From: a virus
Length of the DNA: 21,065 bases
Reading direction: 5' to 3' (one strand)
Virus record (IMG/VR): IMGVR_UViG_3300031839_001771
Location: 1 to 21,065 of that record
Both the position numbers and the translations under genes were made by a program. This document shows, piece by piece, positions 7,658 to 15,062 of the stretch; position 1 is the stretch's first letter; the number at the start of each line of letters is the position of its first letter. The notes below the pieces were generated by a model. That model ran no database searches. It saw only the letters and a program-made list of their open reading frames with translations, and was not told where the DNA came from.

Positions 7658-8344
7658 ATGTCCCGTCGAGCCAAACAATCCCACGTCGTCGATATCGACT
7701 TTCTGGGCGCGGTGATTCCGCCGCAACTCAACTACAGCGACCTCAACACAGCCAGCGGTGCCGCCGCTGGTGATCATTACCTGCTTTCGCTCGAAGCCAC
7801 CAACGAAGCCCAGGTTGCAGAACTGAACTTCAACGACCTGCTCGGCCTGGATATCGACGACCTCCAGTACGTCGACTTCTGGGTGGAACTCTCAGCGAAT
7901 CTGGCGGCCAACGCTCAACTGTCTGTTGGTGTCGGTTCCGCTCGAAACGCCGACGCCCGCAGTGTCGCACAGCGAGCGATCTTCACGGTTTCCGGCGGAT
8001 CAACCGCGCTGCAGGTCGAAACCGACGACGGCACGACCGAAAACGAAGTGCTGTCATCCGTCAACCTGACAGCCGGTGTCGTCACTCGTCTGCGGCTCGA
8101 CTTCAAGGAAGGGATTCAGCAGATCGTCGGAGCCACCAGCAAGGCTGGTAAAGGCTCGGTGAGGTTCTACGCGGACAACGCACAGGGCCAACTGACACGA
8201 ATTCCGACGCCGGGCCGCCACATGGACATGAGTGCCTACGCGGGTGGTCTGCAGCCAATCGTGCAGCTGCGCAAGGCGTCTGGCACATCCGCCGAAACGC
8301 TGAAGGTGCATCGCATCCGGTTCGACTTCCTGAAGGTTGGTTAA
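7658..8344 (+). CDS. Beta-rich virion protein of unknown family, possible head decoration or tail protein
   Basis: A 228-residue protein, family not recognised. AGGAAAC lies about 7 bases before the ATG. The sequence is dominated by alternating hydrophobic strands (DDLQYVDFWVELSANL, AQLSVGVGSARN, SVNLTAGVVTRLRLDFKEG, LKVHRIRFDFLKVG), suggesting a jelly-roll or lectin-like beta sandwich. No signal peptide or membrane segment is seen. Its position directly after the major capsid protein is where decoration proteins are usually encoded, but length and composition also permit a surface-exposed tail or carbohydrate-binding role. It is isolated from its neighbours by a terminator upstream and a hairpin downstream, so its expression may be separately set. 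Confidence 0.6.
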   Translation: MSRRAKQSHVVDIDFLGAVIPPQLNYSDLNTASGAAAGDHYLLSLEATNEAQVAELNFNDLLGLDIDDLQYVDFWVELSANLAANAQLSVGVGSARNADARSVAQRAIFTVSGGSTALQVETDDGTTENEVLSSVNLTAGVVTRLRLDFKEGIQQIVGATSKAGKGSVRFYADNAQGQLTRIPTPGRHMDMSAYAGGLQPIVQLRKASGTSAETLKVHRIRFDFLKVG

Positions 8345-8362
8345 CCGCACTCCATCCCAGGG

Positions 8363-8400
8363 GACGGGAGTCAGAGCACGCCTCCGTTCTGGCTCCCGTC
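8363..8400 (+). other. Imperfect hairpin in the 8345-8458 gap
   Basis: GACGGGAG (8363-8370) pairs with CTCCCGTC (8393-8400), a T-G wobble follows, and CAGA (8372-8375) pairs with TCTG (8388-8391), leaving a 12-base loop. Only a weak T/C-rich tract follows, so it is a poor terminator candidate and more likely an mRNA-processing or stabilising structure. A (TC)7 run occupies 8423-8436. No gene is seen in this gap. Confidence 0.5.
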
Positions 8401-8458
8401 ACTCCTGTCTTCTGTTCTGAAGTCTCTCTCTCTCTCAGTTCCGGCTCTGGTCGCTCCT

Positions 8459-8863
8459 ATGGTCTCAGCAGCAAACATGGCGTTGAAATCCGCTGCACTG
8501 TTTGCGGCCGGGCCGAGTGTTACCACGGCTGTCTACTACCCCACGCACGACACGGCGGTTGAATCGGCCATCACCTACGCCACCGTGCGGCTGCAACGGC
8601 CGACATCGGCCAATAACAACGACGGAACCGGTCAGCGGGAAAGCAGTGCCGCCACGCTGATCCTGCCGCCACCGGAAGATGACGAAACCGCCATTGATGT
8701 CCGCCGCGGGCAGTTTGTCGTCGACGGCATCCGCTATCAGATCAAAGGGCTGGTGCAGGATTCGCCGCTGTGCCGCAAATATCGAGTCTCGCACATTGAC
8801 GCCACAACGGTCGTGACGCTCAAAGACAAACTGCGGTCTGAACAGGCAGGAGGTTCACGATGA
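8459..8863 (+). CDS. Putative head-tail adaptor / neck protein
   Basis: A 134-residue protein without a family I can name firmly. The N-terminus is helical (MALKSAALFAAGPSVTTAVYY); the rest is beta-rich (ITYATVRLQRP, AATLILPPPEDD, IDVRRGQFVVDGIRYQIKGLVQ). Small mixed helix/strand proteins in this place, after capsid and before the tail-terminator-like gene, are usually head-closure or connector proteins. The start is uncertain: ATG 8459 and ATG 8477 are both in frame and neither has a clear ribosome site. It overlaps the next gene by ATGA. Function is inferred from gene order. Confidence 0.5.
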   Translation: MVSAANMALKSAALFAAGPSVTTAVYYPTHDTAVESAITYATVRLQRPTSANNNDGTGQRESSAATLILPPPEDDETAIDVRRGQFVVDGIRYQIKGLVQDSPLCRKYRVSHIDATTVVTLKDKLRSEQAGGSR

Positions 8864-9414
8864 CACTCCTGACCGCCGTCGGACCACTCGCCAAATCCAT
8901 CAAGGGCACCGCCGAACTGATTGCCGGAACTGATCAGTTCCAGCTCGAAACCGGCAAGTCAGCCACGCTCTCACTCGAAGAAAACTGCTACTGGCCACAC
9001 ATCCCGCTGGTTGATCGCGGAGACGGTGAAGACCAGCAGTTCATCACCGCGCCGCTGTGCTGTGTGCATGTCGATCCGGGTCAGGCTTACAACCGACCGT
9101 ATCCCGGCAGCACGAATCAACTCGTCACCGGCGAAGTCTTCGTGCAGCTGGCTCTGATCGCGGACACCGGCACCTACACGGACTCGCGAGACCAGTACAC
9201 CGACCTGTTGAATCGAGCGGATCAGATCATTCTCGAAGCGCTGCGGATCGCGTCACAACGCACCGCCGAAACGCAGTGGCTGACAGTGCATTCGTTCTTC
9301 ATCACTCAGCCGCCGGAAGAAAACGACATCTCGCAGGTGCAGTTTCAGGACGCGGATGGAGACCCGATCAAGGTTCACATTTTCCCGATGATCGCTGCCT
9401 GGAGTGCCAACTGA
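8860..9414 (+). CDS. Putative tail-terminator / tail-completion protein
   Basis: A 184-residue protein beginning at an ATGA overlap, with AGGAGG 6 bases upstream. N-terminal helix (LAKSIKGTAELIAG), a central strand-rich part (GEVFVQLALIADTGTYTDSRDQYTDLLNRADQIILEALRIA) and a final strand, VHIFPMIAAWSAN. A strand, a long helix and further strands with a C-terminal hydrophobic strand is what gpU-like tail terminators look like, and the position two genes before the probable tube fits. No decisive motif is present; the call rests mostly on synteny. Confidence 0.45.
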   Translation: MTLLTAVGPLAKSIKGTAELIAGTDQFQLETGKSATLSLEENCYWPHIPLVDRGDGEDQQFITAPLCCVHVDPGQAYNRPYPGSTNQLVTGEVFVQLALIADTGTYTDSRDQYTDLLNRADQIILEALRIASQRTAETQWLTVHSFFITQPPEENDISQVQFQDADGDPIKVHIFPMIAAWSAN

Positions 9415-9938
9415 TGACGCTCTCCATCACGGTCACCGCCAACACGCCGGAACCCGGCACGATGGGCCGCAAGGTCGATGGCTGGATCCGGGAAACCGCC
9501 AAAGCGGAAGCCGAATTCCACCAGTCACAGCACACGAAACTCCACTTCCGTCGCGGAGCTTCCACGCGGTACGGCTACAAACGCCGGTCATCGAAGTACG
9601 TCAAGGAAAAACGACGCATCACCGGGCAGGCTCAGCCGCTGGTGTTCAGCGGAGCCACCCGCGAATCGGTGCAGCAGAACTTCAAGGTGCAGGGCACCTC
9701 CACACGTGGAGCGAAACTGACGCGAGTCGCCGCGTTCAAAGGCGGTTCCGGACGTTATCGCCTGAAGGATGGCCTGACCACGCTGACGCGGCAGCAGGAA
9801 GTCGCGTTGCAGCTGGTCGAGGAAATCAGAGCCATCACGGTCGACGAAGTGAACGAAATCGGCAGTCACGGCGCGAGGGTCTACGACGACTTCGTTGAAG
9901 TCGGTCTCAGTGCGGGCCGTCGCCGCAAACTTGGATAA
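9414..9938 (+). CDS. Putative HK97-gp10-like / minor tail (neck) protein
   Basis: A 174-residue basic protein. The ATG at 9414 shares a base with the preceding stop (TGATG) and is chosen over a longer in-frame extension to 9057, which only shadows the upstream gene. The block STRYGYKRRSSKYVKEKRRITGQAQPLVFSG resembles a recurring signature of phage neck or minor-tail proteins, in which 'Y.Y..R..KY...K........PLV.SG' precedes an oligomerising core; the C-terminal DFVEVGLSAGRRRKLG fits that group. It lies directly before the tail-tube candidate. The HK97-gp10 assignment is an inference from pattern and position. Confidence 0.45.
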   Translation: MTLSITVTANTPEPGTMGRKVDGWIRETAKAEAEFHQSQHTKLHFRRGASTRYGYKRRSSKYVKEKRRITGQAQPLVFSGATRESVQQNFKVQGTSTRGAKLTRVAAFKGGSGRYRLKDGLTTLTRQQEVALQLVEEIRAITVDEVNEIGSHGARVYDDFVEVGLSAGRRRKLG

Positions 9939-9949
9939 GGAACGGAATC

Positions 9950-10858
9950 ATGGCACTCGAACTCTATACCGGCTTTCCGGCCGTCATTGATGGAACCAGC
10001 ATCGGCCACAGCCAGAACGCGGAAGGCGATATCGGCCTGAAGCGCATGGACATCAAAGGCGAAGGCCGTCTGACGCCCATCAACTACAGCGAAGCCTTCA
10101 TCGAGCCTGTCGGGTCGCTGGAAACAGCCGATCTGAAAAGCATTCTGGACAGCGGTGACATCGGCATCAATCTGCAGACCGGTCTCGTGTCGACCGGCAA
10201 CAACATCATGCAGTTTCAGCAGGTCACCGACGACCAGGCTTTCCAGTCGGGCAGTAATCACTTCACGGTCAGCTCGACCAAAGCGTTCTGGGGCATCGAA
10301 TCGATTTCGGTCGCTCAGGACGATGATGCCCCGGCGATGGCCAAACTGTTTGCCCACTTCATGAAGGGCAGCGGCGAACCGATGATCGCGGCATCCGGCC
10401 AGGCACTGACCGGCACCGTCGCTCTGTCGGACTGGTACACGCTCGGCCCGGTCTATGTGAACGGCACACTGATCGGCGGCGAAATGTCCGTCGAGATCGT
10501 CACGGGAGTCCAGTTCGGGCAGATGCGTTCCGGCGGCGAGAAACGAGCCACCAAAGGCCGCATCACCGCTCAGCAGGCAGAATGCCGGCTCGGTATCAAG
10601 AACCTGACCGAACTGGAGAACGCCGGGTTCGGCATCAGTGCCGCCGCTGGTGACGTGGATATCTACCTCCGCCACAACAACGACAGCGGCCGTACGGCGG
10701 ATGCGTCGAGTGCTCACATTCTGATCACGTTCAGCGCCGCCAAGTGGGACATGAGAAAGCTCGGCTCGAAACAGCAGGGCGAAGTCGTCTTCACGCCGAC
10801 GCTGCTGAATACCGGCACGGTTTCGGTGTCCGTTGCCTCACCCATTCCGCACGCGTAA
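9950..10858 (+). CDS. Probable major tail tube protein
   Basis: A 302-residue protein with AAGGAACGG upstream of its ATG. It is beta-rich with many Gly/Thr turns (LELYTGFPAVIDGTSIG, FTVSSTKAFWGIESISVAQ, YTLGPVYVNGTLIGGEMSVEIVTG, HILITFSAAKWDMRKLG, GEVVFTPTLLNTGTVSVSV). The closing 'sAkwd' strand followed by 'g.v.ftp.l' resembles the end of the tube-protein fold. It precedes the chaperone and tape-measure genes, the usual order in siphoviruses. It is too short for a contractile sheath. The specific family is not identified. Confidence 0.55.
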   Translation: MALELYTGFPAVIDGTSIGHSQNAEGDIGLKRMDIKGEGRLTPINYSEAFIEPVGSLETADLKSILDSGDIGINLQTGLVSTGNNIMQFQQVTDDQAFQSGSNHFTVSSTKAFWGIESISVAQDDDAPAMAKLFAHFMKGSGEPMIAASGQALTGTVALSDWYTLGPVYVNGTLIGGEMSVEIVTGVQFGQMRSGGEKRATKGRITAQQAECRLGIKNLTELENAGFGISAAAGDVDIYLRHNNDSGRTADASSAHILITFSAAKWDMRKLGSKQQGEVVFTPTLLNTGTVSVSVASPIPHA

Positions 10859-10874
10859 CCACTCACCGCCACCG

Positions 10875-10896
10875 GTAGGCCGCATGAAATGCGGCA
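10875..10896 (+). repeat. REP-like palindrome, copy A
   Basis: A 22-base element: GTAG, then a perfect 7-bp hairpin (GCCGCAT gaa ATGCGGC), then A. It lies in the gap after the tail-tube gene. The GTAG foot followed by a short GC-rich hairpin is the layout of REP sequences mobilised by RAYT transposases. The remaining part of the 10859-10972 gap holds no gene. Confidence 0.85.
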
Positions 10897-10972
10897 CAAG
10901 TAAGACTCAGGACATTGATCGCACAACGTCAGCCCCGCTCCGGCGGGAAACCAGCACACAGGAAACTCAATC

Positions 10973-11422
10973 ATGCACATTCACGGCATCGGCTTTTCGC
11001 TCGCTTCCGGCCGTCGCAGTCACGGCGGTCAGCATCTGGAAGTTTCCGTCGACGATCAGGCTGCCGGTCGACTGGCCCTGTCTCCGGGCGAAGAGCATGA
11101 AATCACGATCAACGGCCGAGTGGCCACGCTGCTGGCCATCGCGTCCCGCAACGGAGTGCCCGACGCGGAAGCCTCGTTACTGATCAACAACGAACGAGTG
11201 GCGAATCTGAATCGAGGCCCGCTGGTGTGGTACGAGTTCGGGCATCTCGAGATCCCGGTGCTCGACGACGGTCAGCAGGTCGACGTGATCACGATCCGCA
11301 ACGACAACGAACGCGAATCCTGTCAGATTGACTACGCCATCGGCTTCACCCCGGCAGAAGACACGCGACCGGTAGTCGCGGAAGCCGCCACCGAAGAACC
11401 GGTCACCCCGTCGGCCGCGTGA
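10973..11422 (+). CDS. Beta-rich tail-module protein of unknown family
   Basis: A 149-residue protein with AGGAAA about 9 bases before its ATG. It opens with MHIHGIGFSLASGRRSHGGQ and is strand-rich in the middle (LEVSVDDQAAGRLALSPGEEHEITINGRVATLLAIAS; VWYEFGHLEIPVLDDGQQVDVITIRND), ending in an Ala/Glu/Pro-rich tail. This suggests a small Ig-like or jelly-roll fold, perhaps a tail-tube accessory or decoration protein. Its last codons and stop lie inside a degenerate REP-like palindrome (11410-11431), so the C-terminal residues may derive from that repeat. No function assigned. Confidence 0.6.
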   Translation: MHIHGIGFSLASGRRSHGGQHLEVSVDDQAAGRLALSPGEEHEITINGRVATLLAIASRNGVPDAEASLLINNERVANLNRGPLVWYEFGHLEIPVLDDGQQVDVITIRNDNERESCQIDYAIGFTPAEDTRPVVAEAATEEPVTPSAA

Positions 11423-11431
11423 CCTGCGGCA
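11410..11431 (+). repeat. Degenerate REP-like palindrome, copy B, overlapping a stop codon
   Basis: This copy begins GTCG instead of GTAG, then GCCGC ... GCGGC-A with the same total length of 22 bases as the other copies. It covers the final codons and TGA of the 10973 gene. With the reverse-oriented copy at 11483 it forms an inverted doublet spanning 95 bp. Confidence 0.6.
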
Positions 11432-11482
11432 ACCTGCCACCGATCAACGTGCCGACGCTCAACAATCAAACCATCAACATCC

Positions 11483-11504
11483 TGCCGCATTCCCTGCGGC
11501 CTAC
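11483..11504 (-). repeat. REP-like palindrome, copy C (reverse orientation)
   Basis: On the minus strand this reads GTAG, then GCCGCA ... TGCGGC-A, 22 bases. It is the right half of an inverted doublet with copy B, the spacer being 51 bases of C/A-rich sequence. It ends 9 bases before the start of the chaperone-like gene, where a ribosome site would be expected, so it may affect initiation. Confidence 0.85.
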
Positions 11505-11513
11505 TGGTTGCCG

Positions 11514-12296
11514 ATGCAATACCTGCTCTACACGCCACCGTCGATCGGAAACCCGATCACCACTCACCTGCCTGATCTGGTGCAGGCCAACGATGCTCCG
11601 GTCAGAAAAACGGAACCGCTGGAGATTGCTGGCCCGGACGGTCTGACTGGAGGATTGATCTGGTACTTCGATGACAGTGCCACCGATCCGCACCGGCTGT
11701 CTCAACTGCCGACGCTGGACTACCGCCCGGCCGAACAGGACTGGAAACAGATTGGCGGCACTCCGGTGTGGATCGGTACGCAGCACGATAAACCAGTCAC
11801 ACCGGCGGATCTGATTCGTGCCGGCGGTCAGGCGGATGGCCATCGCTTCGCCGGAAATCATGCACTGCTGCTGGATCAGAATCTCTGGCTCGTACCGAAT
11901 CAGACACGGCTGCCGTGCCTGCTGGCTCTGAACGAAGCCGGCGACATCGTGACCGCTCCCGAGAAAGCTCATCGGCTGACCTACGACCGCATGCAGTGGG
12001 CGTTCGATCAATGTTCGGCACTGCTGCAAGGCCAATGGGAAGGCCCGGACGCGAAACCGGCAGCGACTGATCGAGATCTGCTTGAGTACGTCGGGCTGGT
12101 GCTGGGTCTGAACTATCGCCTGACGTGGCGGATCATTCTGACGCTGGAACTGGTCAAGGCAGAAACCGTCTGGGTCATCGTGCGGGCCTCCACCGATGCC
12201 GCCGCCATCAACCGGCTGCTGGATGAGCTTCAAAAAAAAACGGAAGCAACGACCCCCGCTGGCAGCGTTTCGGCTGCTGGCGATCCGGACTCCTGA
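11514..12296 (+). CDS. Putative tail assembly chaperone (gpG-like, zero-frame product)
   Basis: A 260-residue protein directly before the tape measure, where siphoviruses encode chaperones that coat the tape measure during tail assembly. The N-terminal half (YLLYTPPSIGNPITTHLPDLVQA ... GGLIWYFDD ... NLWLVPNQTRLP) is unfamiliar; residues about 155-240 are helical (RMQWAFDQCSALLQG, DLLEYVGLVLGLNYRLTWRIILTLELV, AAAINRLLDELQKK). The call rests on position and on an A9 run near the 3' end that allows a -1 shift into an extension. ATG 11514 is preferred; TTG 11508 is also in frame. The ribosome site is weak and a REP element abuts it. Longer than lambda gpG (about 140 residues), so an extra N-terminal domain is likely. 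Confidence 0.5.
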   Translation: MQYLLYTPPSIGNPITTHLPDLVQANDAPVRKTEPLEIAGPDGLTGGLIWYFDDSATDPHRLSQLPTLDYRPAEQDWKQIGGTPVWIGTQHDKPVTPADLIRAGGQADGHRFAGNHALLLDQNLWLVPNQTRLPCLLALNEAGDIVTAPEKAHRLTYDRMQWAFDQCSALLQGQWEGPDAKPAATDRDLLEYVGLVLGLNYRLTWRIILTLELVKAETVWVIVRASTDAAAINRLLDELQKKTEATTPAGSVSAAGDPDS

Positions 12297-12358
12297 CCAC
12301 CGATTTCAAACCTACCTGGCTCGACTGGCACCTGTTGTTTCACGGTTTCCACAAGTAG
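11514..12358 (+). CDS. Predicted -1 frameshift product of the chaperone gene (gpGT-like)
   Basis: If ribosomes slip back one base on the A9 run (12232-12240), the product keeps the first 242 residues and gains 39 more (from NGSNDPRWQRF to HLLFHGFHK), ending at TAG 12356-12358. The -1 extension has a GC-rich third codon position, like neighbouring genes, and no stops, whereas the competing +1 frame is less biased. The extension ends inside REP copy D. In lambda the G/GT ratio is set by a -1 shift just before the tape measure; the arrangement here matches but is not proven. Confidence 0.5.
12231..12241 (+). other. Candidate programmed frameshift slippery site
   Basis: C-A9-C, read in the zero frame as CAA AAA AAA ACG. 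The heptamer A AAA AAA is correctly phased for tandem -1 slippage. It is the longest homopolymer inside a coding region of this GC-rich window and lies at the 3' end of the gene preceding the tape measure. Confidence 0.6.
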
Positions 12359-12376
12359 GCCGCCTGCAATGCGGCA
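12355..12376 (+). repeat. REP-like palindrome, copy D
   Basis: GTAG followed by a 5-bp GCCGC/GCGGC hairpin with a 7-base loop, then A; 22 bases. The first bases of the element supply the TAG stop of the predicted frameshift product. It lies 29 bases before the tape-measure ATG and has no inverted partner here. Confidence 0.8.
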
Positions 12377-12405
12377 CCCACTCACGGCGATAAGACGGCG
12401 AATCC

Positions 12406-14649
12406 ATGGCCACCACCAACATCACCACCGAATTCGCGACGATCGGAGCCGACAAGGTCGTCTCAGCGATGGCCGCCACCGATGCGGCACTGGTGAAGGC
12501 CACGGAATCCGCCCGACGACAGACCGACGTGCAGCAGAAACAGGCCGAGGGTCTCCGGAAACTCCGCGACGCCGAACGCGAAGAGCAGCAGCAGCAGAAA
12601 CAGGCGGCGGGCATCATCGCCGGAACCATCACCGCCGAAGAGCGCTATCAGAAAGAGATCGCCGAACGGCAGTTACTGCTGAAAAAAGGACTGCTGACAC
12701 AGGGCCAGTACAATCGCGCCGTGGGGGAATCACGAGCCCGCCTGGACGCCGCGACCGGTTCCAACAAATCAATGATCGGCAGCATCGCCCAGACGGCTGG
12801 TGCTGTGGCTGGTGTGACGGGTGCGGTGGGTGTTCTGATGCTGGCTGCCAGAGCACTTCGAGCCGAGTGGCAGAACCTGGTCGATCGACAGAAGAACGCC
12901 AAAGACCGTGCCATCGGTTTCGAGAACGCTCTGACGGAAACTCGATTCAACGTCGGCAAGTTCATGTCAGCGGAAGAACAGCGGGCAACAGCGCTGGAGC
13001 TGTCCACGAAATACGGCATCGCTCCGGAACGGGCAGCCATGCTGCTGGGCAAAACTGCCACATCAACCGGTATCCAGAACAAGGACGACCTGCAGACCGC
13101 GTTGAATGCTGCTGCTGGCGCCGCTGCCATTCGTCCGGATCTGGCGGACGAGGAACTGGCGGCTCTGGGGGCCGCGGCTGGCTCGCTGGGAAAAACGTTC
13201 AACATCACCCCGCAGCAGGCGATCGGATTTATCAACCAGGTCGGTCAGCAGTCGAACATCGGAGAACTTTCCAAGCAGGTCGACAACATCACACCAGCGG
13301 TAGCGGGCCTGATGGCCAACGGCTTCACGGAAGGCGAAGCCGGAGCCCTGCTGGCAACGATCACTCAGAAGGGCTTCGACACCGAGGGAGCGAAGTCGTT
13401 CACCGGTACGGTGGCGGTGGCGGACTCACTGCGTCAGGCCTTCGGTGATCGTGAAGAGTTTCAGCGGGAAGATGGTTCCTTCAACGCCATCGCGGCGATT
13501 GAGTACCTGCAGAATAATCAGGCCGACGCCAATACATTCATCCGAGGCGGCAAACTGGAATCCGGCAAGAAGATCAAAGCCGCGAAACTCGGTAAAGGGC
13601 AGTTGAGGCCGTTCTTCGAACAGTTGTTCGGCCTGCTGGAAGGGGATACCGACGACCGCTTCGCCGCGTCAGTCGACGTGATCGGCTCGTTCGAAGACGC
13701 GGGCCTGAACTATGACCAGCTGCTGGCGGATAACAAAGCCAATAATCGACTCTCCAATCTGGATCGCGGATTTGACGCCGCCATTCAGTCGATTCAGGCA
13801 ACAGAGTCAACGGCGATTTCAGGAATACTGCGTGAACGGCTGCCGGAACTTGAGCAGTCTCTAGGTGGCACATCGATCGGCCAGAAGATCTCACAGATCA
13901 GCCGAGAGTTCAGTAGTAATGCGGGAACGGATTCTGCCGCGGCGACGCAGGCCGCGTTCGAGCAGTTGCTGGCAACGATGACGCAACTCGAATCCGCTGG
14001 CGGCGATCGCAATAACCAGTTAGCCGGTTTTCTCAGACCAGTCATCCAGCAGTTACAGGACGCGGTGCCGGCGTTGCGCACGCAACAAATCTCAGAAGGT
14101 TTAAGTTCGGCCACGGGCTCGCAACACAATAAAGACGCGCAGGCCATCGCGCAGGCAGGGTTCGACGAGTTTCTGCAGGGTGTTGTCGATCCGGAATACC
14201 GGGACTATTTGCGTGAACGTGTGGATCTCAATGCAACCGGTCCAGTCGATCCCAGAGAAGCGGCTCAGAAAGCCATCGAGAATTTCGATCTGGCAGGCTC
14301 TGGCCGATTTGCGATCAAAGACCCTGAATCATTCGCTCAGAAGCAACTCGCCGCCGCCAGTGCGGGATTATCAGCAGAGCAGCAGCAGGATTTGCAGGAC
14401 CGGCTGAGTGAAGGCAACAACCCGGCATCACGTGGCACCGGCCGTCTGCGACCGCTGCATGATGCCAGGGACATCATCGATAACTTCGATCTGGAGAAAA
14501 CACCGCAAGGGGCTTCAGTGCTGGCGGTGCTGGAAAAGATTCTGCAGGTCAACGAAAAGCAGATTGCTCCAGATAATCAGCGGCCGTTTATTCCTGAACC
14601 GTCGCGTATTCCGCCGGATACCGTCCTCCTGTCGCGGGGGGCGAACTGA
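12406..14649 (+). CDS. Tail tape measure protein
   Basis: Sets tail length and is later ejected with the DNA. 747 residues, mostly Ala/Gln/Glu-rich helix. Residues 25-110 are strong coiled coil (TESARRQTDVQQKQAEGLRKL, then a Gln-rich stretch); residues 123-148 are a hydrophobic, probably membrane-inserting segment (MIGSIAQTAGAVAGVTGAVGVLML) typical of tape measures. The middle has repeated Ala/Gly helices (MLLGKTATSTGI, EELAALGAAAGSLGKTFNITPQQAIGFINQVGQ). No peptidase or lysozyme motif is seen. At the usual relation of about 1.5 angstrom per residue the tail would be near 110 nm. No strong ribosome site precedes the ATG; it overlaps the next gene by TGATG. Confidence 0.88.
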   Translation: MATTNITTEFATIGADKVVSAMAATDAALVKATESARRQTDVQQKQAEGLRKLRDAEREEQQQQKQAAGIIAGTITAEERYQKEIAERQLLLKKGLLTQGQYNRAVGESRARLDAATGSNKSMIGSIAQTAGAVAGVTGAVGVLMLAARALRAEWQNLVDRQKNAKDRAIGFENALTETRFNVGKFMSAEEQRATALELSTKYGIAPERAAMLLGKTATSTGIQNKDDLQTALNAAAGAAAIRPDLADEELAALGAAAGSLGKTFNITPQQAIGFINQVGQQSNIGELSKQVDNITPAVAGLMANGFTEGEAGALLATITQKGFDTEGAKSFTGTVAVADSLRQAFGDREEFQREDGSFNAIAAIEYLQNNQADANTFIRGGKLESGKKIKAAKLGKGQLRPFFEQLFGLLEGDTDDRFAASVDVIGSFEDAGLNYDQLLADNKANNRLSNLDRGFDAAIQSIQATESTAISGILRERLPELEQSLGGTSIGQKISQISREFSSNAGTDSAAATQAAFEQLLATMTQLESAGGDRNNQLAGFLRPVIQQLQDAVPALRTQQISEGLSSATGSQHNKDAQAIAQAGFDEFLQGVVDPEYRDYLRERVDLNATGPVDPREAAQKAIENFDLAGSGRFAIKDPESFAQKQLAAASAGLSAEQQQDLQDRLSEGNNPASRGTGRLRPLHDARDIIDNFDLEKTPQGASVLAVLEKILQVNEKQIAPDNQRPFIPEPSRIPPDTVLLSRGAN

Positions 14650-15062
14650 TGACCACAGCCGCCACGTTCAACGGCACGGCTCTTTCCGGAATCGTCATCA
14701 CCCGATCACCCGGCCGCACGGGAGTGGCGGTGCAGGAGCAGCGTCTGTTCGGAAATCCCGGAGCCACTCAGCTGACCGGCGGAGCGGAACCGGCGGATCT
14801 GGATCTGGTGCTCTGGCTGACCGGCTTCGCGTCCAGTGCTGCCATCAACACCTACATCACGGCCCTCGAAGCGCTGGCCGTTAATGGTGCTGTCGGTTCA
14901 CTGGTGCTGTCGGGAGACCTCAACGACACGTACGCCAGCGCCGCACTCCGCACCGTCGAACGAGTGAAGGTCTCCGGTCAGGATGGCCCGCTGCCGAATG
15001 ATCCCGACACACCGGGCCAGTGGACTGACTTCATCCGTCTCCGGTTCAGGAGGCTCGGCTGA
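14649..15062 (+). CDS. Small distal-tail-region protein, unknown family
   Basis: A 137-residue protein translationally coupled to the tape measure (TGATG). It opens with TTAATFNGTALSGIVITRSPGRTGVAVQEQRLFGNPGA and continues with the helix AAINTYITALEAL and strands GSLVLSGDLNDTYASAALRTVERVKVSG and WTDFIRLRFRRLG. A mixed alpha/beta protein with strands at each end, placed immediately after the tape measure, where distal-tail or tail-tip components are found. It is much shorter than lambda gpM-gpL or Dit proteins taken together. Function is inferred only from position. Confidence 0.55.
   Translation: MTTAATFNGTALSGIVITRSPGRTGVAVQEQRLFGNPGATQLTGGAEPADLDLVLWLTGFASSAAINTYITALEALAVNGAVGSLVLSGDLNDTYASAALRTVERVKVSGQDGPLPNDPDTPGQWTDFIRLRFRRLG

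Noticed and set aside
8423-8436. (TC)7 microsatellite before the neck gene as a phase-variation switch
   Set aside because: It is outside the coding frame, short, and not clearly within a promoter; length variation could at most change spacing, for which there is no evidence.
9881-10717. 278-codon minus-strand open frame opposite the tail-tube gene
   Set aside because: No ribosome site or family features; the plus-strand gene has a good ribosome site and operon placement.
12196-12393. Overlapping +1-frame open frame across the end of the chaperone gene and the gap
   Set aside because: Its start overlaps the helical part of the chaperone, third-position GC is weaker than in the -1 frame, and the product is basic and low in structure; a -1 extension fits known tail biology better.
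12369-13448. Long 359-codon open frame overlapping the tape-measure gene
   Set aside because: Arg/Gly/His/Ser-rich composition typical of an out-of-frame shadow of a GC-rich gene; the 747-residue tape measure explains the region.
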